The position numbers were made by a program, and so were the translations under genes. From NCBI GenBank assembly GCA_964558665.1, contig CAZLFA010000015.1, positions 1 through 63,251 of the forward strand: DNA of 63,251 nucleotides, given 5' to 3'. Below, piece after piece: positions 23,284-32,192 of this stretch. Each line of letters begins with the position of its first letter. Positions within the stretch are counted from its first letter, which is position 1. Source of the stretch: CAZLFA01 sp964558665. Lineage in GTDB: Bacteria > Desulfobacterota > Syntrophia > Syntrophales > PHBD01. The notes under the pieces were generated by a model. The model was not told the DNA's origin. It ran no database searches and worked only from the letters and a program-made list of their open reading frames with translations.

Positions 23284-23592
23284 ATGGTTAAAGAAGATAT
23301 GAAATCGTCATGCTGTGCGACGGACGGCAAATCGGGAAACTGCTGCAGAATCGAATCCCTGACTACTGTGGATGAACGCGGACAGATGGTGCTCCCCAAG
23401 GAACTGAGGGACAGGGCGGGCATCAAGGCGGGGGATAAACTGGCTGTAATGAGTTGGGAAAAGGATGGAACTGTATGCTGCCTGACCATGATCAAGGCGG
23501 AATATCTGGCGGAAAAGGTAAAGGATTTCCTGGGACCGGTCATGGGAGATATCCTGGGATATGATAACAAAGCCAAAGGAGAAGGAAAATGA
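23284..23592 (+). CDS. AbrB/SpoVT-fold protein with CC-x8-CC N-terminus (HgcAB-associated type)
   Basis: A 102-residue protein. The N-terminus carries two vicinal pairs (SCCATDGKSGNCC), followed by an AbrB/MazE-type DNA-binding fold (VDERGQMVLPKELRDRAGIKAGDKLAVM) and a further CC at TVCCLTM. Proteins of this look are annotated as HgcAB-associated, although no hgcA or hgcB is in this window. It may bind a soft metal or As(III) and regulate the operon or hand the metalloid to ArsM. GGAGG precedes the ATG, and it overlaps arsM by 4 bp, so production is coupled. Confidence 0.8.
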   Translation: MVKEDMKSSCCATDGKSGNCCRIESLTTVDERGQMVLPKELRDRAGIKAGDKLAVMSWEKDGTVCCLTMIKAEYLAEKVKDFLGPVMGDILGYDNKAKGEGK

Positions 23593-24416
23593 AGGAACAT
23601 GACATAAGGAAAATGGTGAGAGAGGGATATGCAGGCATTGCCAAGGCAGGCGGTTCCTGCTGCGGCCCTTCCGGATCATGCTGTGGCGACGTATCGCAGA
23701 TTCAGTCGATCAGCAGGAAGGTCGGCTATACTGATGCAGATATGAACAATGTCCCCGAGGGGGCCAACCTGGGGCTTGGCTGCGGCAACCCGATTGCCCT
23801 GGCATCCCTCAGGGAAGGCGAGACGGTTATTGACCTGGGAGCGGGAGCCGGATTTGACTGCTTTCTCGCTGCCAAAATCGTCGGAAAAACAGGAAAAGTG
23901 ATCGGCGTGGACATGACTCCCGAGATGATAGAGAAAGCCCGTTTAAACGCCAAAAACGGCAATTACAGCCAGGTGGAATTCAGGCTTGGAGAGATTGAAC
24001 ATCTGCCGGTGGCGGACAACACCGCCGACGTTATCATTTCCAACTGTGTAATAAACCTTTCACCTGAAAAGTCCAAAGTATTTAGCGAGGCATACCGGAT
24101 ACTTAAGCCGGGCGGGCGTCTCATGGTCTCCGATATTGTGCTGAACAGGCCGCTGCCCGACTCTGTAAGAAATTCCGTAGCTGCCTATATCGGCTGCCTG
24201 GCAGGGGCATCCATGAAGGAAGAGTACCTTGACGCCATCAGGGTTGCCGGATTCAAGGAAGTTGATACTCAGGACGAGACGTTGTATCCTATCGATTATA
24301 TTCTCAATGATCCAACCGTACGATCTGTTATGGGGGAGTTGAATATCTCGCCGGAGCAGCTAGTAAAAGAAGGAAGCCCCGTAGTAAGCCTTAAAGTCTC
24401 CGCTATAAAGCCTTAA
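23589..24416 (+). CDS. arsM: Arsenite methyltransferase
   Basis: A 275-residue SAM-dependent enzyme that converts As(III) to methylated arsenicals. The SAM site is DLGAGAGFDCFLAA, then GVDMTPEMIEKAR. Conserved arsenic-binding cysteines are seen in FDCF, ISNCVINLSP and IGCLAG. The N-terminal part has the paired motif GGSCCGPSGSCCGD, longer than in minimal ArsM. The product would be exported by ArsP or lost as volatile arsine. Second gene of the AbrB operon. Confidence 0.92.
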   Translation: MKEHDIRKMVREGYAGIAKAGGSCCGPSGSCCGDVSQIQSISRKVGYTDADMNNVPEGANLGLGCGNPIALASLREGETVIDLGAGAGFDCFLAAKIVGKTGKVIGVDMTPEMIEKARLNAKNGNYSQVEFRLGEIEHLPVADNTADVIISNCVINLSPEKSKVFSEAYRILKPGGRLMVSDIVLNRPLPDSVRNSVAAYIGCLAGASMKEEYLDAIRVAGFKEVDTQDETLYPIDYILNDPTVRSVMGELNISPEQLVKEGSPVVSLKVSAIKP

Positions 24417-24454
24417 CATGGCGAGCACTGACGATTCAAAAGGAGGAATATTAC

Positions 24455-25024
24455 ATGAAACAATCACTGGGCCCAAGAACGATTATCTACCCGACACCGG
24501 CGCTCATTGTCGATGCCTATGACAAACAGGGCAGCCCCTGCGGCATGACCGCCGCCTGGGCCGGCATCTGCTGTTCATCGCCGCCCTGCGTTGCCGTTTC
24601 ACTGCGAAAAGCGACATACACATACGGTTGTATCCAGGAACGAAAAGCATTTACCGTGAATGTCCCTTCTGAGAAGTATGTCAGAGAGGTCGACTACTTC
24701 GGTATCGCCTCCGGCCGGAAGGCTGATAAATTCGCTGTTGCGGAACTTACTCCCGTAAAGAGCGATCTCGTTGACGCCCCGTACGTCCAGGAATTCCCTT
24801 TCGTTCTGGAATGCCGGCTGCTTCACACCATCGAAATCGGTCTCCACACCCAGTTTATTGGTGAGATAGTCGATATCAAGGCAGAGGAAACATTTTTATC
24901 AGACGGAGCCCTTGACATCGAGAAGGTCAGGCCGGTTCTCTACGGTCCGGAGGACGGATATTACTTTGGTCTCGGGAAAAATCTGGGCAAGGCCTTCTCC
25001 ATCGGGAAGGAGTTGAAATCATAA
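24455..25024 (+). CDS. Flavin reductase-like domain protein
   Basis: A 189-residue FMN-binding split-barrel protein of the flavin reductase family: the N-terminal PTPALIVDAYDKQGSPCGMTAAW stretch and SSPPCVAVSL match the FMN-contact region. Anaerobic relatives act as flavoredoxin-type electron carriers. It contains the vicinal pair ICCSSPPC. It lies 38 bp after arsM with its own GGAGG and may supply electrons in arsenic or thiol reduction, though that is inference. Confidence 0.82.
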   Translation: MKQSLGPRTIIYPTPALIVDAYDKQGSPCGMTAAWAGICCSSPPCVAVSLRKATYTYGCIQERKAFTVNVPSEKYVREVDYFGIASGRKADKFAVAELTPVKSDLVDAPYVQEFPFVLECRLLHTIEIGLHTQFIGEIVDIKAEETFLSDGALDIEKVRPVLYGPEDGYYFGLGKNLGKAFSIGKELKS

Positions 25025-25051
25025 TGAGCGAGATTAAAAGAGGGGGAATTG

Positions 25052-25546
25052 ATGACGAAAGAGTATAAGGCTTTACGTAATCGTGCAGACCATAAATGCT
25101 TTGGGTGCAGTCCGATTAACGATTATGGACTGAAGATGACTTTTTTCGGCTCCGATGATTCCGTTGTTTCCAAACTCAAGGTCCCGGAACATCTCTGCGG
25201 ATGGAATAATCTGGTGCATGGGGGAGTTATATCCACCATTTTGGACGAAGTAATGGGGAGAGGCGCCATTCATCTACTGAAGCGCCTCCCCATGACCAAA
25301 TCATTTACGGTTGAATTCATGAAACCTGTTTACATCGGCAGTGAAATCAGGGCCGAAGGCAGAGTCCTTGAAATGATCGGGGAACGTAAAGCGAGGATGG
25401 AAGGAGTTGTTTTCAACTCAGAAGGCACAGCCTGCGCCAGATCAACAGGGCTCTTTGCTCTGTTTACTCCGGATACAGCAAGAAAGAAAGGCATATTGAG
25501 CGCGGAGGCGATCAACGGACTGGAGGCCATGATCAGTCAAAGATAA
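25052..25546 (+). CDS. PaaI-type hotdog thioesterase
   Basis: A 164-residue single hotdog protein. LVHGGVISTILDEVMG is the PaaI/HGG active-site motif, and KSFTVEFMKPVYIGSEIRAEG is the following strand. It would hydrolyse an acyl-CoA thioester; the substrate is unknown. An N-terminal CFGCSPIN motif is common in the family. AGGGGGA lies just before the ATG at 25052. It ends 21 bp from the convergent argC. Confidence 0.85.
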   Translation: MTKEYKALRNRADHKCFGCSPINDYGLKMTFFGSDDSVVSKLKVPEHLCGWNNLVHGGVISTILDEVMGRGAIHLLKRLPMTKSFTVEFMKPVYIGSEIRAEGRVLEMIGERKARMEGVVFNSEGTACARSTGLFALFTPDTARKKGILSAEAINGLEAMISQR

Positions 25547-25567
25547 CTGCTTTGTCAGAATAGTCTG

Positions 25568-26608
25568 TCAGGGAAATAAGGCAACCATCTCCAGGCCCGC
25601 ATCTTCCCGGACACCGCACATCAGATTCATATTCTGGATAGCCTGCCCCGATGCTCCCTTAATCAGGTTATCGATAACGGATACCACAATAAGACGGTTC
25701 GTACGCTTATCTACGGCAATGCCGATATCACAACAGTTTGATCCTCTGACCGACGAGATATTGGGGAAGCTGCCTGCCTTGCAGATCCTGACAAACTTTT
25801 CATTGCTGTAGAATTCCCGATACAGTTTTTCCAGATCGGCTGCGGTGCATTTCTTCGTCAGAGCAGTATAGATTGTGCTGAGGATACCCCTGTTTGTGGG
25901 CAATAGATGCGGCGTAAAGGTAATAGTGATGTCCTCTCCGGCAATCCTGCGCAGTCCCTGTTCGATTTCCGGGGTGTGCCGATGCTTCCCTCCGACTTTG
26001 TAGGCCTTGAAACCATCGCTCACTTCGCAGAAGAGCGATCCAGTCTGCGGCTCCCTACCTGCTCCGCTCACTCCAGACTTGGAATCGACAATCACCGTTT
26101 TGAGATCGATATACTTGCTTTTCAAAACGGGCGCGAGGCCGAGTACAACACTTGTCGGATAACATCCCGGATTGGCAACAATTGAAGACTCCCTGATTTC
26201 ATCCCTGAAAAGCTCCGGAATACCGTAAACGGCATCCGCCAGCACCGATTGAGCCGTATGGCTTCCATACCACTGCTCATAGGTCTTTGCATCCTTGAGC
26301 CGAAAATCTGCACTAAGGTCCACTATCTTTTTTCCCGATTCCAGAAATGCCTGTGCCACACTCATGGACACGCCATGAGGCAGGGCAAGGAATATCAAAT
26401 CCGCCTTGCTTGCAACCTCCCGGGGAGATGCGTCGATAAAGGAAAGATCTGTAAGGCTGTTAAATACCGGATACACATCGGCAATTGGAACACCTTTGTA
26501 GCGCCTTGATGTAATGGCGGTAATCTTTGCTTCGGGATGCCTGATCAGCAGACGCACCAATTCCTGTCCCGTATAGCCGCTGGCGCCGTATATTCCGACT
26601 TTAATCAT
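25568..26608 (-). CDS. argC: N-acetyl-gamma-glutamyl-phosphate reductase
   Basis: A 346-residue NADPH enzyme of arginine synthesis. GIYGASGYTGQELVRLL is the nucleotide-binding start, ANPGCYPTS holds the catalytic cysteine, and KSGVSGAGR is the family signature. It lies downstream of rplM-rpsI, an order also known from other Desulfobacterota, but a terminator separates it from rpsI. GGAG stands 7 nt before the ATG. Confidence 0.95.
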   Translation of the reverse strand: MIKVGIYGASGYTGQELVRLLIRHPEAKITAITSRRYKGVPIADVYPVFNSLTDLSFIDASPREVASKADLIFLALPHGVSMSVAQAFLESGKKIVDLSADFRLKDAKTYEQWYGSHTAQSVLADAVYGIPELFRDEIRESSIVANPGCYPTSVVLGLAPVLKSKYIDLKTVIVDSKSGVSGAGREPQTGSLFCEVSDGFKAYKVGGKHRHTPEIEQGLRRIAGEDITITFTPHLLPTNRGILSTIYTALTKKCTAADLEKLYREFYSNEKFVRICKAGSFPNISSVRGSNCCDIGIAVDKRTNRLIVVSVIDNLIKGASGQAIQNMNLMCGVREDAGLEMVALFP

Positions 26609-26688
26609 TTCATCTCTCCTTCCCGTCTTTCACAAAACTCTGCCTTCATCATTATTTCAACTGTCAGGCATACATACTTTCCAAGTCA

Positions 26689-26717
26689 TAAAAAAGGGGA
26701 GCCGGCAAGCTCCCCTT
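26689..26717 (-). terminator. Rho-independent terminator of rplM-rpsI
   Basis: On the minus strand AAGGGGAGC (26709-26717 region) pairs with GCTCCCCTT (26694-26702), then a T run. It lies 8 bp after the rpsI stop codon. Confidence 0.88.
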
Positions 26718-26724
26718 GGAAGTG

Positions 26725-27117
26725 TTAACGTTTTGAAAACTGGAATCGCTTCCTTGGACCGGGCTGACCGTACTTCTTTCTCTCTTTCACACGGGAATCT
26801 CTGCTTAAAAATCCTTCCTTCTTAAGGATCTGCCTGAGTTCGATGTCATACTCGGTCAATGCCTTGGATATGCCGTGCTTAATGGCACCGGCCTGACCCG
26901 ACATGCCGCCTCCCTGTACGTTTACACAAAGATCAAAGGAGCTGCTTTTGCCGGTAATCTCAAGCGGTTGCCTGATGAGCATCTTCAGGCTGTCCCGGGT
27001 AAAGTAGTCATCGAAATTGCGTTTGTTAACGGTGATGACGCCGCTTCCTTCTTTCATGTAAACTCTTGCTACTGCGGCCTTTCTCTTTCCTGTCGCATAG
27101 AATCTCTTTTCCGCCAT
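26725..27117 (-). CDS. rpsI: 30S ribosomal protein S9
   Basis: A 130-residue S9 of the small subunit. It shows YATGKRKAAVARVYMKEGSG, GGGMSGQAGAIKHGISKAL and the conserved basic C-terminal tail GQPGPRKRFQFSKR, which reaches the P-site tRNA in the ribosome. Normal length, co-transcribed with rplM (24 bp gap). Confidence 0.97.
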   Translation of the reverse strand: MAEKRFYATGKRKAAVARVYMKEGSGVITVNKRNFDDYFTRDSLKMLIRQPLEITGKSSSFDLCVNVQGGGMSGQAGAIKHGISKALTEYDIELRQILKKEGFLSRDSRVKERKKYGQPGPRKRFQFSKR

Positions 27118-27141
27118 ATAGAATATCTCCAGATCCCGATC

Positions 27142-27570
27142 TTATATTTCGAGTGTTTTTGGGCATTGAGCCTCGTGATTATGCTCTCCGCTTGCATAAA
27201 TCTTAAGCTTTGTCAGCATCTTCCTGCCAAGGGAATTCTTTGGCAGCATTCCTTGAACAGCCTTGCGCAAAACCTCTGTCGGCTTTTCCTGTAAAAGTTT
27301 CCCCGCCGTTATCGCCTTGATCCCTCCGGGGTAACCGGAGTGATGGTAATATATCTTATCTGAAAGCTTTTTTCCTGTCAGGACAATCTTATCGGCATTG
27401 ACAACGATAATGAAATCACCCGTATCGGTATGGGGCGTATAGACTGGCTTATGCTTTCCCCTCAAGCGCATGGCTATCTCGCTGGCAACCTTGCCCAGTA
27501 CTTTGCCCTCGACGTCAACAACGTACCAATCCCTTGATATTTCTCCATCTTTTGCACAATATGTTTTCAT
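27142..27570 (-). CDS. rplM: 50S ribosomal protein L13
   Basis: A 142-residue L13 with DWYVVDVEGKVLGKVASEIAMRLRGKHKP, the family signature at the N-terminus, and AVQGMLPKNSLGR. The start at 27570 fits the family (MKTYCAKDG). First gene of the rplM-rpsI operon behind its own promoter. Confidence 0.97.
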   Translation of the reverse strand: MKTYCAKDGEISRDWYVVDVEGKVLGKVASEIAMRLRGKHKPVYTPHTDTGDFIIVVNADKIVLTGKKLSDKIYYHHSGYPGGIKAITAGKLLQEKPTEVLRKAVQGMLPKNSLGRKMLTKLKIYASGEHNHEAQCPKTLEI

Positions 27571-27603
27571 AAAACCCACCGGACCAATGAAATTAGAAGC
27601 GGA

Positions 27604-27632
27604 AAGCTACGCAATTTTCCGCTGTTTGTCAA
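27604..27632 (-). promoter_or_regulatory. Promoter of rplM-rpsI
   Basis: Minus-strand TTGACA (27627-27632), 17-nt spacer, TAGCTT (27604-27609). The promoter overlaps a hairpin (AGCGGAAA 27598-27605 with TTTCCGCT 27616-27623) downstream of lptD. Confidence 0.55.
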
Positions 27633-27651
27633 GCAAAACATACAATTTTTT

Positions 27652-30600
27652 TCACTTGGTGCCAATCGCACCTAAACCATAGAAGGACAGATATACCATA
27701 AAGGCTCTATCAGGTTGTTCCACTCCATATGCATCGTAAAACTTTTTATCTATATAACTAACCTTTATACTCCAGCATTGTTTCTGATACTGCAGACTGA
27801 ATGTTCTTTCAGTATCAGTGCCGGTAGCTTCATTACGGCGCTGGAAATAAGTAGCCTCCCAGTTGTCTGTTATGACTGCTTTCAGCAAGAGAGTTATCTC
27901 CTTCAATTTATTGGGGACGCTGGGGTCCTGAATATAGAGGTCCCTTGAATAAGCTCCTTGAGTATTATATATGTCAGGCAAACTCCAAGTTGTGTTGTAG
28001 GTATCCCTGTAACCCAAACTTACTATATCACCACGCCAGTCGCGAAGAGTCATGTCATAATTAGCCTGTCTCCATTCGCCTGCGTTGACGCTGTATTTGT
28101 TCCGGGCACTGAAAGAAAGATATTGGAAGGGATTTATATCCAATTCCGCGTCAATAAAACTGAAAGGTCTGTTGTCTCTTTCCGTAGGCAGAGGACTGCG
28201 TCTTGATTCCTTAAAATCATAAAGTTGGGCAAGCTTAAGGCGCATGATCTCCCTGTAGCTTACCTTGCCGCTTTTATCTTTCAACCTGGCTGTTAGTGTA
28301 TTGGTCAGGGCATAAGTCAATGCATCCTGATCATAGATCTGCGCAACATAGTTAGGAATATCTACCTGCGACACATACGGTATGTAATTATAGGTCAGTT
28401 CAGGTTTGATACTGTGTCTGATTTTCTCCACACTTCCAATTCCTACATTGAAGATTCTCTGAATTTCAGTATTGAGAACCGCTCCCATGTAAGTTGTCTG
28501 TCGGGTGCCGCGACGATTACCGGTATCCTCCTGCTTGTCATCTCTGTCCCATGTGGTTCCCTTCCATCCAAACCTTGGTGTCAGTTGCGCATAGCGCCCA
28601 AAATTGACCGGCAGGGTAAAATCAGGTTTGATATCGAACAACTGCCCTCTTTGGCCTTCGCCCCGGTAGTTGTAACTGTACAAACTTGTCAGCTCATAAT
28701 TTACGGGGGTTTTAAACAGAGGCTGCTTCATGCCGGTAAGCGTAATCTGCGGATATTGCTGCAGAGTTGCATTATTGTTTTGCTGACTAAAATCGTCGGT
28801 ATAGCTTACCAGTCCCGTAAGATTGTATAGATTCCAGTTTTTTACCAAACGAACTGTCGAGGTAAGTGAATTTAAAGTTTCATCGCCGACAAAGGATATT
28901 TTTCTATATCTGTTCTCATCAGTTTTTGAATAGTTGCTGAGATAATAGTTATGTGACGAGAAATCCTTAAAGTACCAGTTGTCAGACACTTTAGCGATGT
29001 CGGTACGCAGGTAAAACGTAGGACTGAAGTTACTGATGTGATTGAGGTATACGGACCAGCGATTCTTGTCGTTATCCCAATCACGCCAAATAGTTCCAGC
29101 TTGACCGGGTTGAACATTCCACCAGGTCGCATTAGTCGCGAGTGTAGTCGTGGTCGATAGTATCTCTTTTTTACGAATCTTGTCTCTCAAGAAATCCGCA
29201 TAAAACGTCCCATAATGATTGGGGCTCATCGCATACCTGAATTCCACACCTTCCTTAAATCCCCGTTCACTCATATAACGCTGATAAAAAGTAGCGTCCA
29301 TACTCTTGGAAATTGCCCAGTAGAAGGGAAGTTCAACATCCCAGCCAAGTTTATCGCGAGAATATGACATATACGGAAACAGGAAACCGGACTGGCGCGT
29401 TGTTTTAACGGGAAATACGAAATACGGCGAATATGCTACCGGAATCCCTTTAGCCATGAATCTGCCATGCTTGGCTGTGCCATATCCATCAACGGTTATA
29501 TCCAGTTCAGAACTCCTGATTGACCAGTCGGGAGAATCGCCATCGCAGGTTGTGGCAGTGGCATTCTCCACAAAGTATGAGGCCTCTCCGGTTTTCTCTA
29601 TCTTATCACCTTTGATGTAGAAATGATTTTTGGACATGAACATTCGCCCGTTATAAACTTTACCTTTTTTCGTCTCTGTATCCATGACCATGCGGTCTCC
29701 GTATATGATATCCCGACCACTGCGCACCACTACATTACCGGAAGATTCAGCCTCATTAATCGCGTGATTAAGAGAAGCCTCATCGGAAGTCATAACGCCA
29801 CCGGGATCACCTTCATGAGTCATGATAACATTGCCGTGGGCATGGTATGTATCCTTGTCTCTCTCATAAGACATACTGTCCGCTTCAATATTCACCGGTT
29901 TCCTCTGAGTTTTATCAGGAGGTACAGAACCTGGAATCCGATGCATGGTTATCCAGTATGGGTCCTTGGCAGCAGACGGGTATTGGAAACCGGAAACATA
30001 GGTTTCAAGAAAACCATCCATTTCTATTTTTATAAGAAATTTATCTCCTTCGGGGACACCCTCAAGAGAAAAAGCCCCCCCCGCATCGGAAAATGCTTTT
30101 ACCTGGGGCATGTTTATTAACTCGATACGGGCTCCGACAAGAGGTTTACCATAAGAGTTAATAACAACTCCCCTGAATGTAACTGTTGCCTTGCTGTCCT
30201 GATAAAGATCTCCGATTACCGTTCCTTTTGCATCCGGCGCTGGCGCCGCAGAAACAGGGCGATCAAGATCCGTCTTCTCTTCTGCATCGTATTTCCTCTT
30301 TTGCCCGGTATCCTCAATGCCCTTGCCCTGCACTTCCGGTTCGCTTACACCATTGTGAACTGATAGCGGCGTAGGCGCCTTTTCTGATTCTGTTGCCGGC
30401 GGCAACTCTTCCTTTAAAACGTTTTGCGACAGCAGAAGGGTTTCATCATGCCTCTCGATACGATTCTTCCCATAAGCATCATCATGGTCATCCCCAAAAT
30501 ATGTTATGACCGGCGCCGCATAGTTATTTTTGGGGTTGCCGGCGTCTTCTTCATTGGAAAAACCGGCTAAAATAATATCACTCATAAACGGCCGGTAAGA

Positions 30601-32142
30601 GGAAAAAGTTCCAGGTTCATATTCCGGTAACGACATATATCCGGATTCATAACTTTCCACACCATCCTGCAGGTAATTTGCTGTCGGTTCTGCTTCTGCC
30701 TGTTGAAGTTGTTCATTTGCCCCCGTATCGTACTTTTCGTAAGGACGCATTTTTTCATTTGCAGTCAGATCTGTGGTAAGCTTTTTACACGAAGAGACAA
30801 CCAACTCCCGATCCCTGGCTGCCACAAGAACCGCCCCTGCGTAGTATTTTCTGAGCCGGTCAAGTGTGGACGCACCTTCACTGCGATCATTATATTTTGA
30901 CACCCTTAAAACATATCTCTTTCCATTTTTGACTATCCTGATGTTATCAAACCCTTCTTTTTCAAGAAGGCTGATGCTTTTGTCCATACTTCTGCGGTTC
31001 GTGGATGATAACACCTGTATTGTATAAAATACCTGTCTGTTTTCGTCTTTCTTTCTTTTTTCGCCCTGACTTTCATGACGGTGATGACCGGCGTTATCTC
31101 CTGTATCGTGAAATCGATTAGTTTCGATTTTCACATCCCGCCTGAGCATCTCATTCAGTTTTTCTTTACTGCGAGAAGGATCAAGTGCAGTACTATTAGA
31201 TACGGTGGTGATGTCATTGGAAACAGAATGATTTCCGAATAGCGCAACGTGGATATTTTTTATTTTCTTTTTCAGATCATCTTTATCAGGATGCAATACG
31301 GCGGCAGTCTCATAATCGCTCAAAGCGTTATCGTTGTTGTTCAATTTACTGTGGGCATCTCCGCGAGATATGTATACGGAGGGGAGATCGAGATTCATCT
31401 CTATCGCTTTATTATAATCTTCAACAGCTTTAGCATGCCGATTCAGCATACTGTAAACTTCGCCTCTTCTGAAATAAACGATAGCCCGGGCAGGGTTAAT
31501 TAACAGTGACCTGCTGAAATCACTGACAGCCTGTTCGTACATGTGGAGTGCGGTAAGCACTATTGCGCGATGATAGAACACTTCCGCGTCACGCGGAGTC
31601 ATCTCAGCAGCTTTGTTATAATCTCTCAGAGCCTCATCGCTTTTTCCTGTGCATTCATAAGCAGCTGCCCGGCCCTTATAAGCTGAGGCATCTTTCGGCA
31701 TTTTTTCTATGACTACCGAATAGTCTTCAATAGCCTGCTGGCAACTGCCAAGCATGCCGTTGACTTTCGCACGGTGCAGATACGCAAGAGTTTCATCTCG
31801 ATGGGCAACAATGCTTTTTGAAAATGCTTCCCTGGCTTCATGCAGACGTCCCTGATTTTCCAATCCTATACCCTGGGTGATCCAATCTGCTTTATTTGCT
31901 TCCGCGACAACGTGTTCACTGCCTGGCTGACCAGTTTTTTTTTGCTTTGGTGTGCCCTCGGCCGGTTCATCTCTGTCATTCTTGATTCTCGATGTATTCA
32001 GATACAGGTCGGTTGAATTCTGAAAAGTTCCCCCCGTATATTTTATTCCACTGGTAAATGTAGCCACCTCTGCAGATCCGGGCATTACATTCTCCAGCAT
32101 CAAAAAAAGGGAGAAAAATATGATGAGTAATCCTTTTTTCAT
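27652..32142 (-). CDS. lptD: LptD-like LPS-assembly protein fused to TPR, SPOR and carboxypeptidase-regulatory-like domains
   Basis: A 1496-residue outer-membrane protein, about twice the usual LptD length. In order: signal peptide (1-25), six to seven TPR units (about 85-300), a SPOR-like domain (about 370-445, FYTIQVLSSTNRRSMDKSISLLEKEGF), an acidic linker, a carboxypeptidase-regulatory-like Ig domain (about 653-735, FRGVVINSYGKPLVGARIEL), an OstA/LptA-type jellyroll (about 748-870), and the LptD beta barrel to the end with a final aromatic strand. The LptD part has just two cysteines (about 866 and 1456), allowing one interdomain disulfide. LptD inserts LPS into the outer leaflet; the added modules suggest peptidoglycan or partner binding. 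It follows folC by 50 bp. Confidence 0.88.
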   Translation of the reverse strand: MKKGLLIIFFSLFLMLENVMPGSAEVATFTSGIKYTGGTFQNSTDLYLNTSRIKNDRDEPAEGTPKQKKTGQPGSEHVVAEANKADWITQGIGLENQGRLHEAREAFSKSIVAHRDETLAYLHRAKVNGMLGSCQQAIEDYSVVIEKMPKDASAYKGRAAAYECTGKSDEALRDYNKAAEMTPRDAEVFYHRAIVLTALHMYEQAVSDFSRSLLINPARAIVYFRRGEVYSMLNRHAKAVEDYNKAIEMNLDLPSVYISRGDAHSKLNNNDNALSDYETAAVLHPDKDDLKKKIKNIHVALFGNHSVSNDITTVSNSTALDPSRSKEKLNEMLRRDVKIETNRFHDTGDNAGHHRHESQGEKRKKDENRQVFYTIQVLSSTNRRSMDKSISLLEKEGFDNIRIVKNGKRYVLRVSKYNDRSEGASTLDRLRKYYAGAVLVAARDRELVVSSCKKLTTDLTANEKMRPYEKYDTGANEQLQQAEAEPTANYLQDGVESYESGYMSLPEYEPGTFSSYRPFMSDIILAGFSNEEDAGNPKNNYAAPVITYFGDDHDDAYGKNRIERHDETLLLSQNVLKEELPPATESEKAPTPLSVHNGVSEPEVQGKGIEDTGQKRKYDAEEKTDLDRPVSAAPAPDAKGTVIGDLYQDSKATVTFRGVVINSYGKPLVGARIELINMPQVKAFSDAGGAFSLEGVPEGDKFLIKIEMDGFLETYVSGFQYPSAAKDPYWITMHRIPGSVPPDKTQRKPVNIEADSMSYERDKDTYHAHGNVIMTHEGDPGGVMTSDEASLNHAINEAESSGNVVVRSGRDIIYGDRMVMDTETKKGKVYNGRMFMSKNHFYIKGDKIEKTGEASYFVENATATTCDGDSPDWSIRSSELDITVDGYGTAKHGRFMAKGIPVAYSPYFVFPVKTTRQSGFLFPYMSYSRDKLGWDVELPFYWAISKSMDATFYQRYMSERGFKEGVEFRYAMSPNHYGTFYADFLRDKIRKKEILSTTTTLATNATWWNVQPGQAGTIWRDWDNDKNRWSVYLNHISNFSPTFYLRTDIAKVSDNWYFKDFSSHNYYLSNYSKTDENRYRKISFVGDETLNSLTSTVRLVKNWNLYNLTGLVSYTDDFSQQNNNATLQQYPQITLTGMKQPLFKTPVNYELTSLYSYNYRGEGQRGQLFDIKPDFTLPVNFGRYAQLTPRFGWKGTTWDRDDKQEDTGNRRGTRQTTYMGAVLNTEIQRIFNVGIGSVEKIRHSIKPELTYNYIPYVSQVDIPNYVAQIYDQDALTYALTNTLTARLKDKSGKVSYREIMRLKLAQLYDFKESRRSPLPTERDNRPFSFIDAELDINPFQYLSFSARNKYSVNAGEWRQANYDMTLRDWRGDIVSLGYRDTYNTTWSLPDIYNTQGAYSRDLYIQDPSVPNKLKEITLLLKAVITDNWEATYFQRRNEATGTDTERTFSLQYQKQCWSIKVSYIDKKFYDAYGVEQPDRAFMVYLSFYGLGAIGTK

Positions 32143-32192
32143 TATATCTCACATCAGCAATACTTTTACACAAGCAACTCTATGATTATCAG

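Noticed and set aside
23284..24416. Mercury methylation locus (hgcAB) because of the HgcAB-associated-type AbrB protein
   Set aside because: No HgcA corrinoid protein or HgcB ferredoxin is encoded in the window; the partner gene is arsM.
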